The notes under the pieces were generated by a model. The model was not told where the DNA came from and did no database searches. It saw only the letters and a list, made by a program, of their open reading frames with translations. Both the position numbers and the translations under genes were made by a program. A stretch of 38,395 bases of DNA from Pseudomonadota bacterium (GTDB lineage: Bacteria; Pseudomonadota; Gammaproteobacteria; Burkholderiales; Burkholderiaceae_C): the NCBI GenBank assembly GCA_018240985.1, contig JAFEER010000297.1, positions 1-38,395 on the forward strand, given 5' to 3'. Shown here in pieces: positions 31,807-38,395 of the stretch; positions within the stretch are counted from its first letter, which is position 1, and every line of letters begins with the position of its first letter.

Positions 31807-33180
31807 GTGATCAACCACGCCCAGCTGCTGGCCGACGAAGCCCAATACTGCTCGTTCGGCGACACCGTCCACTACGTCAACCCGCCCAAGATCTTCACCG
31901 GCTGCGAGGGCAGCTACATGTACGACGACGCGGGCACGCCGTATTTGGACCTGCAGATGTGGTACTCGGCCGTGAACTTCGGCTACAAGAACCAGCGGCT
32001 TGAGGCCAAGATGATCGAGCAGCTCAAGGAGCTGCCCCAGATCGCGAGCCAGTACCTGCACCCGACAAAGATAGAGCTGGCCAAGTTCATCGCCCAGGAC
32101 GCCGAGAAGAAATGGGGCAACAAGGGCCGCGTGCACTTCAACGTGGGCGGCGCCCAGGCCATCGAGGACTCGCTGAAGGTGGTGCGCAACGCCAGCAACG
32201 GCAAGAGCCTGATGTTCGCCTTCGAGGGCGGCTACCACGGCCGCACCTTGGGCGCATCCAGTATCACTTCGAGCTACCGCTACCGCCGCCGCTTCGGCCA
32301 CTTTGGCGACCGTGCGCAGTTCATCCCCTTCCCTTACCCGTTCCGCCGCCCCAAGGGCATGACGGCCGAGGAGTATGCGGACCAGATCGTGCGTGAATTC
32401 GAGCGCAAGTTCGAGAACGAGTACCACGCCATCTGGGACCCCAAGACCGGCCAGTGCGAGTACGCGGCCTTCTACGTCGAGCCCATCCAGGGCACGGGCG
32501 GCTACGTCGTGCCGCCGGCCAACTTCTTCAAGGGCCTGAAGAAGGTGCTGGACGAGCACGGCATCCTGATGGTGGTCGATGAAATCCAGATGGGTTTCTG
32601 GCGCACCGGTACGCTGTGGTCGGTGGAGAACTTCGGCATCAAGCCCGACGTGCTGGTCTTCGCCAAGGCGCTGACCAATGGCCTGAACGCATTGAGCGGC
32701 CTGTGGGCACGCGAGGAGCTGATCAACCCCACGATCTTCCCGCCGGGCTCCACGCACTCCACCTTCGCCGCCAATCCGCTGGGCACGGCCCTGGGCCTGG
32801 AGGTCATGAAGATGACGCACGAGGTGGACTTCGGCCGCCAGGTGCGCGAATCGGGCGCCTACTTCCTCGAAGGCCTGAAGGAGCTGCAAAAGCGCCACAA
32901 GGAGATCGGCGACGTGGACGGCCTGGGCCTGGCGCTGCGCGCCGAGATCTGCACCGAAGACGGCTTCACGCCGAACAAGGCGCTGCTGGACAAGATGGTG
33001 GGCATCGGCCTGGAAGGCGGCCTCGACTACCAGGGCCAGAAACGCGGCCTGGTGCTGGACGTGGGCGGCTACTACAAAAACGTGATCACCTTCGCGCCCT
33101 CGCTGATGATCACGCGCCCCGAGATCGACGAGGCCATGCTTCTCCTCGACCAGCTGCTGACCCGCGCCAAGGCTGCCTGA
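31807..33180 (+). CDS. Class III PLP-dependent aminotransferase
   Basis: A 457-residue aminotransferase of the ornithine/acetylornithine/omega-amino acid type. GGAQAIEDSLKVVRNAS (114-130) binds the cofactor phosphate, FEGGYHGRTLGAS (139-151) stacks on PLP, VVDEIQMGFWRTG (256-268) holds the PLP aspartate, and K287 in FAKALTNG is the Schiff-base lysine. The start is GTG at 31807 with GGAG 8 nt upstream. It is 98 nt after the homocysteine methyltransferase gene and 7 nt before the next gene, so it heads a packed four-gene operon. It may transaminate lysine, ornithine or a diamine; the exact substrate is unknown. Confidence 0.88.
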   Translation: MINHAQLLADEAQYCSFGDTVHYVNPPKIFTGCEGSYMYDDAGTPYLDLQMWYSAVNFGYKNQRLEAKMIEQLKELPQIASQYLHPTKIELAKFIAQDAEKKWGNKGRVHFNVGGAQAIEDSLKVVRNASNGKSLMFAFEGGYHGRTLGASSITSSYRYRRRFGHFGDRAQFIPFPYPFRRPKGMTAEEYADQIVREFERKFENEYHAIWDPKTGQCEYAAFYVEPIQGTGGYVVPPANFFKGLKKVLDEHGILMVVDEIQMGFWRTGTLWSVENFGIKPDVLVFAKALTNGLNALSGLWAREELINPTIFPPGSTHSTFAANPLGTALGLEVMKMTHEVDFGRQVRESGAYFLEGLKELQKRHKEIGDVDGLGLALRAEICTEDGFTPNKALLDKMVGIGLEGGLDYQGQKRGLVLDVGGYYKNVITFAPSLMITRPEIDEAMLLLDQLLTRAKAA

Positions 33181-33187
33181 ACGGCGC

Positions 33188-34249
33188 ATGGCGACGGAGA
33201 CCTTCCGCAACCAGCTCGAACCCGACGGCCTGCTGCACCAGTTCGCAAACCACCCGCCCGAGGGCTTTGCACCGCTGCGGGACTGGCCGGCGCCGGCCTT
33301 CACGGCGCCGTTCGACCTGCTGACCACCGCAGACGACGCGCTCAAGGCGCGTCTTTTGTCGTTGCCGGGGGGCCGCTGGCTATCGCGGCGCCTGCGTCTC
33401 ACCACCGACTTCGTCGGCACCACGGTCAGCGAATACGCGCCGTTGCCGCGCGGCACCCCGGCGGCGCAGCAGGCCGGCGCGCTGCGCCAACGCGCGGGCA
33501 GGACCATGCTGACCATCGTCAAGGATCTGCCGCAGGACTCGCCGCTGCTCGCGGCCGAGGACAACGAGCATGCGCAGGCATTGGCACAGGCCTTGCAGGA
33601 CAGCGGCTTCATCCTGGTCGAAGGCCAGGCGCTGGCCTATGTGCCCATGGACTTCGCCAGCCTCGATGAATACCTGTCGCACCTGTCCAAGAGCCGGCGC
33701 AGCAACCTCCGGCGCAAGCTCAGGAGCCGCGCGCGGCTGCACATCACGCGCATTCCCACGGGCGCGGCCTTTGCCGATGACGCGCTGGTCGATGGCTACT
33801 ACGCACTGTTCGAGGCCGTCTACGAGCAGAGCGAGATCCACTTCGACAAGCTCACGCGCGGCTTCTTCGCCGGCCTGCTGCGCGACGCGGGCAATGGCGG
33901 CATGGTCTTTGAATACCGCGACGGCCCAAGCGACGCGCTGCTGGGCTGGAACCTGTGCTTCGAGCACGCGGGCCGGCTCATCGACAAATACATCGGCCTG
34001 TCCTACCCGGCCGCGCGCGAGGCCAACCTGTACTTCGTCAGCTGGATGGTGAATCTGGAATACGCGCTGGAGCGCGGCCTCACGCACTATGTGGCCGGCT
34101 GGACCGACCCCGAGGTCAAGGCCCAGCTGGGCGCCAAGTTCACCTTCACGCGGCACGCGGTGTTCATCCGCAACCCGCTGCTGCGCGCGCTGGGCCGGCG
34201 CTTTGCCGGGCATTTTGAAAGCGATCGCCAATGGAGCGAACAGAGCTGA
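33188..34249 (+). CDS. FemAB/GNAT-like N-acyltransferase
   Basis: A 353-residue cytoplasmic protein of the Acetyltransf_6 (BioF2-like) group. The basic segment SRRSNLRRKLRSRARL (about 173-188) and LIDKYIGLSYPAAREANLYF (about 263-282) match this family, which has a double GNAT fold and transfers acyl or aminoacyl groups to amines. The ATG is 7 nt after the aminotransferase stop, and its end overlaps the arginase-fold gene by 19 nt. Its acceptor could be the amine made by the preceding enzyme; this is inference. Confidence 0.75.
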   Translation: MATETFRNQLEPDGLLHQFANHPPEGFAPLRDWPAPAFTAPFDLLTTADDALKARLLSLPGGRWLSRRLRLTTDFVGTTVSEYAPLPRGTPAAQQAGALRQRAGRTMLTIVKDLPQDSPLLAAEDNEHAQALAQALQDSGFILVEGQALAYVPMDFASLDEYLSHLSKSRRSNLRRKLRSRARLHITRIPTGAAFADDALVDGYYALFEAVYEQSEIHFDKLTRGFFAGLLRDAGNGGMVFEYRDGPSDALLGWNLCFEHAGRLIDKYIGLSYPAAREANLYFVSWMVNLEYALERGLTHYVAGWTDPEVKAQLGAKFTFTRHAVFIRNPLLRALGRRFAGHFESDRQWSEQS

Positions 34250-35145
34250 GCGCCGGGCGCCCCGTGGTGCTCGATGTGGACGGCTCCGTCGGGCCGCTGC
34301 CCGGCGAGCTGCGCCTGCCCCTGCAGCCGTGGCAGGAGGCCGTGCGTTTTGGCTGCGGCCTGGCGCGCTTTGCACGGTTCCGCGCGGCGCTGCAGCAGCA
34401 ATTGCCGCAGGAGCATGGCACGGTGCTCATGGGCAGCGGCGATTTCCATCACCTCTCCTGGCCGCTGATAGAGCGCTGCATCGGCCAGCAAGGATTTACG
34501 CGCGCCCGGCCGCTGCGCGTGGTCGTGCTGGACAACCACCCGGACAACATGCGCTTTCCCTGGGGCGTGCACTGCGGCTCCTGGGTGCGGCGCGTGGCAC
34601 TGCACCCGGCCGTGGCGCACGTGCATGTGGCGGGAATCACCTCGGGCGACATAGGCCGCGCACATGCCTGGGAGAACTACCTGGCGCCGCTGCGCGCGGG
34701 CAAGCTGAGCTACTGGAGCGCCGGCGTCGATACCGGCTGGGCGCGCCGCGTGGGCGCCGCGCCGGCCTTCCGCAGTTTTGCCAGCGTAGCCGAGCTGACG
34801 CAGGCGCTGGCCGCCATGCTGCGCGCCCAGCCGCAGGCCACCTACCTGAGCATAGACAAGGACGTGTTCGCGCCCGAGGTGGTGCGCACCAACTGGGACC
34901 AGGGCCAGATGCAGGAAGCCGAGGCGGCGCACATCATCGAGGCCCTGATCGGCCAGATCGTGGGCAGCGACATCACCGGCGATGTATCGTCCTGGCGCTA
35001 CGCCACCTGGTGGAAGCGGCTGCTGTCGGCCGGTGACGGGCAAGATACGCAGATTGACGCCGCCACGCTGGCCGACTGGCAGGCCGGCCAGCACGCGCTG
35101 AACGCCGGGCTGGTGGCACGGATTCAAATCGGGAGCGACCCATGA
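34231..35145 (+). CDS. Arginase-fold protein with variant metal motifs
   Basis: A 304-residue protein that resembles the ureohydrolase (arginase/agmatinase) fold. Segments in family order are GSGDFHH (68-74, for GGDHS), DNHPD (101-105, for DAHxD) and SIDKD (207-211, for SFDxD), each keeping the acid/histidine ligands for a two-metal site but with changed residues around them. No glutamate triad loop of true arginase is obvious. It may hydrolyse a guanidine or amide other than arginine. The ATG at 34231 lies inside the acyltransferase gene and the stop overlaps the next start (ATGA), so it is fixed by coupling. Reaction unknown. Confidence 0.7.
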   Translation: MERTELSAGRPVVLDVDGSVGPLPGELRLPLQPWQEAVRFGCGLARFARFRAALQQQLPQEHGTVLMGSGDFHHLSWPLIERCIGQQGFTRARPLRVVVLDNHPDNMRFPWGVHCGSWVRRVALHPAVAHVHVAGITSGDIGRAHAWENYLAPLRAGKLSYWSAGVDTGWARRVGAAPAFRSFASVAELTQALAAMLRAQPQATYLSIDKDVFAPEVVRTNWDQGQMQEAEAAHIIEALIGQIVGSDITGDVSSWRYATWWKRLLSAGDGQDTQIDAATLADWQAGQHALNAGLVARIQIGSDP

Positions 35146-36392
35146 TCGACGCCTTGCTGGAACGACTGTTGCGCCGCGCCTTCACCCCGCTGGTGCGGCG
35201 CGGCCAGCTGGAGGTGGTGCTGCCCGCGGGCCGCGTGCTGCGCTTTGGCGACGGAGGCGAGCCTCAGGCCCGTATACGTTTTGCCGATCGCAAGGCGCTG
35301 CTGGCGCTGCTGCGCGACCCGGACCTGAACTTCGGCGAGATGTTCATGCAGGAGCGCCTGATCGTGGAGCTGGGCACGGTCTACGACGTGCTCGAACTGG
35401 TGCTGCAGGACGCCCGCAACGCCCCGGTGCCGCTCAGCGTGCGTGTGCTGGACGCCTGGCGCATGCGCCTGCGCTCGCTGCTGCAGAACAACCTGCCAAT
35501 GAAGTCACGCGCCAACGTGGCGCACCACTACGACCTTGACGACAGGCTGTACCGGCTGTTCCTGGACTCGGAACGGCAGTATTCATGCGCCTATTTCGAG
35601 CGCGGCGACGAGACGCTGGAGGAGGCCCAACAGGCCAAGATGCGCCACATCACGGCCAAGCTGCTGGTGGAGCCGGGCCAGCGCGTGCTCGACATCGGCT
35701 GCGGCTGGGGCGGCCTGTCGAGGTATCTCGCCGAGGTGGCCGGCGCCGGCCATGTGACGGGCATTACCCTGTCGCCCGAGCAGCTGGGCGGGGCGCGTGA
35801 GCGCGCGGCACTTTCGCCGCGCGGCGAGCGCCTCGAATACCGGCTGGAGGACTACCGCGACACGCGCGGGCCGTTCGACCGCATCGTCTCGGTCGGCATG
35901 TTCGAGCATGTGGGCCGGCGCTTTCACGACGCGTTCTTCCGCCAGTGCCGCAAGCTGTTGGCCGAGGACGGCGTGATGCTGCTGCATTTCATAGGCAACA
36001 GCGACCGGCCCGACTTCAACAACCCCTGGATCGAGAAATACATCTTCCCCGGCGGCCATATCCCGTCGATGTCCGAGTTCACGCCGGCCATCGAGCGCGC
36101 CGGCCTGGTGATCTGCGACGTCGAGGTGCTGCGCCTGCACTACGCACAGACGCTGCGCATCTGGCGCGAGCGCTTCCTGCTGCACCGCGCCAAGGCCGCG
36201 CAGCTATACGACGAGCGCTTTTGCCGCATGTGGGAGTTCTACCTGTCGATGTCGGAGACGGCCTTTCGCTACCAGGACATCGCCGTCTTCCAGCTGCAGC
36301 TGGCGCGCCGCCAGGACGCCGTGCCGCTGACGCGTGACTACATCGCCGAACGGCGCGCGGCGCTGCTCAGGCGCGAGCAGCGGCTTTCCTGA
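35142..36392 (+). CDS. Cyclopropane-fatty-acid-synthase-type methyltransferase
   Basis: A 416-residue SAM-dependent methyltransferase of the CFA/mycolic acid synthase family. HHYDLDDRLYRLFLDSERQY (128-147) plus SCAYF is the family signature, VLDIGCGWGGLSRYL (182-196) binds SAM, and the C-terminus (WEFYLSMSETAFRYQDIAVF) is typical. It should methylenate or methylate unsaturated acyl chains of membrane lipids. The start overlaps the arginase-fold gene (ATGA). Being the last member of an amine/acyl-transfer operon suggests that its substrate is the lipid made there, though ordinary phospholipid is also possible. Confidence 0.9.
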   Translation: MIDALLERLLRRAFTPLVRRGQLEVVLPAGRVLRFGDGGEPQARIRFADRKALLALLRDPDLNFGEMFMQERLIVELGTVYDVLELVLQDARNAPVPLSVRVLDAWRMRLRSLLQNNLPMKSRANVAHHYDLDDRLYRLFLDSERQYSCAYFERGDETLEEAQQAKMRHITAKLLVEPGQRVLDIGCGWGGLSRYLAEVAGAGHVTGITLSPEQLGGARERAALSPRGERLEYRLEDYRDTRGPFDRIVSVGMFEHVGRRFHDAFFRQCRKLLAEDGVMLLHFIGNSDRPDFNNPWIEKYIFPGGHIPSMSEFTPAIERAGLVICDVEVLRLHYAQTLRIWRERFLLHRAKAAQLYDERFCRMWEFYLSMSETAFRYQDIAVFQLQLARRQDAVPLTRDYIAERRAALLRREQRLS

Positions 36393-36447
36393 GAACAAAG
36401 CACCGCACCAGGCCAACCCACCTGATGAGGCGCTTGCCTCAACTGCC

Positions 36448-36475
36448 CGTCATTCCGGCGAAGGCCGGAATGACG
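36448..36475. repeat. Perfect palindromic repeat between convergent genes
   Basis: CGTCATTCCGGC (36448-36459), loop GAAG, GCCGGAATGACG (36464-36475): a perfect 12-bp stem. It lies between the convergent CFA-type and DegT-type genes and could end transcription from both sides or be a REP-like repeat. A degenerate copy is at 104-126. Confidence 0.7.
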
Positions 36476-36527
36476 TCGTGATGTATGCCACGCCCTCTCT
36501 GAGACATGTCGCCAATCAGGCAAATAC

Positions 36528-36566
36528 AGGCTGCAACGCTTATCCATCAAGCGCTGACAGCTGCAA
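36528..36566. repeat. Dispersed repeat, copy 5, at the DegT gene end
   Basis: AGGCTGCAACGCTTATCC, then ATCAAGCGCTGACAGCTG. CGCTT/AAGCG stem elements and flanking GCTG resemble the ATAGCTG repeats elsewhere. The last codons and stop (36540-36542) of the DegT-type gene lie inside it, so the repeat appears to have set the C-terminus of that protein. Confidence 0.35.
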
Positions 36567-37763
36567 AATTTGCAGCAAACGCGCAAACCGCAGCTCATCC
36601 AGCCAAGGGCTGTTGCTGATGGCCACGAGCCGGGCCGCCCAGTCGCGCGCTTGGGTTACGCGGTCATGGCGGGCGGCTGCCAGCACATGGCCGTAGCGGC
36701 CATAGTCGGGCAGCGCATGCACGAAGGGCAGCGACAGGCCCAGCCCCGCGCCCCAATGCGCGTGCATGAGCGCATCGCGCGCGCCGGGGCTGGGCAGGCG
36801 TAGCAGCAGCACGGGCCAGACGCCACGCGTGCCGGGCACAAAGTCACCCACCGGCTCCAGGCCGGGTATGGCGGCCAGCCGCGCCATGCGTTTTTGCGCC
36901 TGGCTTGCCAGCCGCGCCTGAAAGCGCTTCAGCCGATGGAGCGCGCGCCGGCCCACGCGGCGGCGCCAGGCGCCCAGGGGGTGGCGCGGAATGGTGCCGG
37001 CAAAGTCGTCGCCCGCGGCCCGTACCCAGTCGCCCTGCGCCAGCGCCGAGCGCAGCGGCCGGCCGTAGGCCAGGCCCAGCCTGCGCGGCCGGTACAAGAA
37101 CGCATAGCCCAGCAGCTCGGCGCTGCGGCGCAGCTCCCAGGCCAGGCTGGCGCGCACCGTGGATCGGTTGGCCTGCTGCAGGGCGGCGCGCAGGCCGGCG
37201 TCGCGCGCCAGCAGCACGCCACCCTCGAAGGTGGTGAGTCCCTTGCCCACCGCCAGGCTGTAGAAGCCGATATCGCCCTGCCAGCCCACGGGCTCGCCAT
37301 GCACGCGCGCGCCCAGGGCCTGGGCGGCGTCCTCGATCACATAAGCGCCCACGGCGCGCGCGCACTCCAAGGCTGCGGCTACATCGGCCACGCGGCCGCA
37401 CAGGTGCGTGGGCAGCACGGCCAGCGTGCGCTCGCTGCACAGGGCCCGCAGTTGCTCGGCGTCCATGTCCGGCGCGTCGTGCCGCAGGTCGCACAGGCGC
37501 ACCTGCAGGCCGCTGGCCGCAATGGCCAGCGGCACCAGGGGGCAGGTGTAGGCGGGGATGACGACCTCGGTGCGCGCGGGCGCCAGGCGTTTCAGTGCGG
37601 CCAGCGCCACCATCAGGGCCGAGGTTCCCGAGCATTCGAGCTGCACCGCCGGCACGCCCAGCCATTGGGCCAGCGCGCCCGCCAAGTCGGCGCTGCCCCA
37701 GGGCCGCAGGTCGGACGCGATGAGCGGCAGGCCTGCCGTGGGCGGCACCATGGGTTCAGCCAT
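36540..37763 (-). CDS. DegT/DnrJ/EryC1-type PLP enzyme
   Basis: A 407-residue fold-type I PLP protein of the sugar aminotransferase group. SGTSAL (45-50) contacts the cofactor phosphate, VIEDAAQALGA (142-152) supplies D145, and FYSLAVGKGLTTFEGG (167-182) contains K174 at the Schiff-base position. The C-terminal half is rich in Arg and Ala and diverges from ArnB-type enzymes. The ATG at 37763 overlaps the DMT gene by 8 nt; ATGs at 37775 and 37751 are alternatives. It may aminate a nucleotide sugar. The overlap with a small DMT protein is reminiscent of arn-type lipid modification loci, but the rest of such a locus is not here. Confidence 0.8.
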   Translation of the reverse strand: MAEPMVPPTAGLPLIASDLRPWGSADLAGALAQWLGVPAVQLECSGTSALMVALAALKRLAPARTEVVIPAYTCPLVPLAIAASGLQVRLCDLRHDAPDMDAEQLRALCSERTLAVLPTHLCGRVADVAAALECARAVGAYVIEDAAQALGARVHGEPVGWQGDIGFYSLAVGKGLTTFEGGVLLARDAGLRAALQQANRSTVRASLAWELRRSAELLGYAFLYRPRRLGLAYGRPLRSALAQGDWVRAAGDDFAGTIPRHPLGAWRRRVGRRALHRLKRFQARLASQAQKRMARLAAIPGLEPVGDFVPGTRGVWPVLLLRLPSPGARDALMHAHWGAGLGLSLPFVHALPDYGRYGHVLAAARHDRVTQARDWAARLVAISNSPWLDELRFARLLQILQLSALDG

Positions 37764-38229
37764 GGCGCGCGGCATCCGCCAGATGGGCCGCGCCCGCGCT
37801 GGCCGAGCCGGCGCCGGGGTTGCCGCCGGCGTGGCCCGCTGCGTCGTCGTCCGGCGGGGCCGCGCGCGTCTCGCTGACCGCCAGGCAGGCGATGCCGGCA
37901 ACGATGAACAGGGCGCCGATGATCTGCGGCGCGCCGATCTGCTCGTTGAACAGCCAGTGCGACAGCGCCATCACCGACAGCAGCTCCAGGTGCGAGGCGG
38001 CGAACGCCGGGCCTATGGGCGCGTGGCGCAGCAGCGTCATCCACGAGAAGAAGGCGCCGATGTAGCCGACGAAGGCGCCGTAGATCCAGGGCTGGCCGAA
38101 CACGCGCAGCAGCCAGGCCGAAGAGAATTCCAGCGGCAGCGCGCTGTCGCCGGCCAGCTTGAAGCTGAGCTGGGCCAGGGTGTCGAAGGCCATCAGCACC
38201 AGAAAGCCGATCAGGTAAAAGCGTTTCAT
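37756..38229 (-). CDS. Small DMT/SMR-like membrane protein
   Basis: A 157-residue inner-membrane protein with four hydrophobic helices in the first 120 residues (starting FYLIGFLVLMAFDTLAQLSF) like one half of an EamA transporter or an ArnE/EmrE-type dimer subunit. HLELLSVMALSHWLFNE is the conserved mid-protein segment. The last 35 residues are a Gly/Ala/Asp-rich hydrophilic tail that overlaps the DegT gene. The ATG is 4 bp from a MITE end, whose TAGGT offers the only ribosome-binding-like sequence. It may flip or export the product of the DegT enzyme. Confidence 0.8.
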   Translation of the reverse strand: MKRFYLIGFLVLMAFDTLAQLSFKLAGDSALPLEFSSAWLLRVFGQPWIYGAFVGYIGAFFSWMTLLRHAPIGPAFAASHLELLSVMALSHWLFNEQIGAPQIIGALFIVAGIACLAVSETRAAPPDDDAAGHAGGNPGAGSASAGAAHLADAARHG

Positions 38230-38233
38230 TTCA

Positions 38234-38395
38234 ACCTAGATTCGGTAGTTGAACGCGTTCGCCAGTGCCGTGATCGGCGTGCCAGGCAAGGCGTGACGAC
38301 GCTGCGGGCTACTGCCCGCAAGGAGGAGCAACGCCGCATGGTGCGGCGAGCGCGGTGCTGGCGAGCGCGTAGCGCTCTCACCCAACAGGTGAACG
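38234..38395. mobile_element. MITE with ACCTAGATTCGG ends, copy 2 (cut by window end)
   Basis: The first 162 bp of the element seen at 14165-14399, in inverted orientation relative to it, with about six differences over the shared length. It begins ACCTAGATTCGGTAGTTGAA, 4 bp upstream of the DMT start codon, so it must form the leader of that gene. The far end is outside the window. Confidence 0.82.

Noticed and set aside
31501-33612. Open frame of 703 codons on the minus strand
   Set aside because: It runs antisense across the methyltransferase, aminotransferase and acyltransferase genes and has no recognisable motif; the plus-strand proteins are clear.
36448-36475. CRISPR-like repeat unit
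   Set aside because: Only one intact and one degenerate copy, 36 kb apart, without spacers or cas genes.

Overview
The window is GC-rich chromosomal DNA from a betaproteobacterium, most likely a member of the Comamonadaceae (Acidovorax, Alicycliphilus or Diaphorobacter type). This placement is inferred from gene content (a Bug-type solute receptor, a free-standing MetH homocysteine domain, a quinol NO reductase under NorR, an aryl polyene cluster) and from short dispersed palindromic repeats that I associate with this family. No rRNA, tRNA, CRISPR array or intact transposase was seen.

Layout. (1) 0.1-4.4 kb: NO detoxification. norR faces a quinol-dependent NO reductase, with three GT-N7-AC NorR sites and a consensus sigma-54 promoter between them, and a rho-independent terminator after the reductase. 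(2) 4.5-24.7 kb: an aryl polyene (xanthomonadin/flexirubin-like) pigment-lipid cluster. A plus-strand arm carries a flavin-dependent halogenase-like protein, an LPLAT acyltransferase, a GT2 glycosyltransferase and a cation/proton antiporter. A long minus-strand arm of tightly overlapping genes runs ACP, KS, ACP, membrane protein, acyl-ACP ligase, dehydratase, LpxL-like acyltransferase, LolA-like carrier, MMPL exporter, hydrolase, polysaccharide deacetylase, and then KS, CLF, dehydratase, ketoreductase. A PAP2 phosphatase is divergent from its start. No gene for making the aromatic starter (ammonia-lyase or chorismatase) is present here. (3) Two small accessory insertions sit inside the cluster. 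One is an HTH-nucleotidyltransferase/HEPN pair whose HEPN gene is split by a 161-bp IS630-type MITE. The other is a BrnT-like toxin/RHH antitoxin pair plus a second MITE, which cuts the minus-strand operon in two.

(4) 24.7-29.3 kb: recQ, then a small operon of Bug receptor, cupin and acyl-CoA dehydrogenase. (5) 29.3-30.5 kb: mazEF, an orphan higA with what looks like the 3-prime scar of a lost higB, and a repeat element with C-rich/G-rich inverted ends. (6) 30.7-36.4 kb: the homocysteine methyltransferase half of a split MetH, followed by a tightly packed operon of class III aminotransferase, FemAB/GNAT-like acyltransferase, arginase-fold protein and cyclopropane-fatty-acid-synthase-type methyltransferase. 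(7) 36.5-38.4 kb, minus strand: a DMT/SMR-like membrane protein overlapping a DegT-type PLP enzyme. A second copy of the 14.2-kb MITE begins 4 bp upstream of the DMT start codon.

How the parts work together: the cluster in (2) should build a polyene chain on ACPs, join it to a lipid or sugar carrier and move it to the outer membrane. The operon in (6) has the parts list of an amine- or guanidine-containing lipid pathway, but that is inference. All functions are read from motifs and context; no database search was run.
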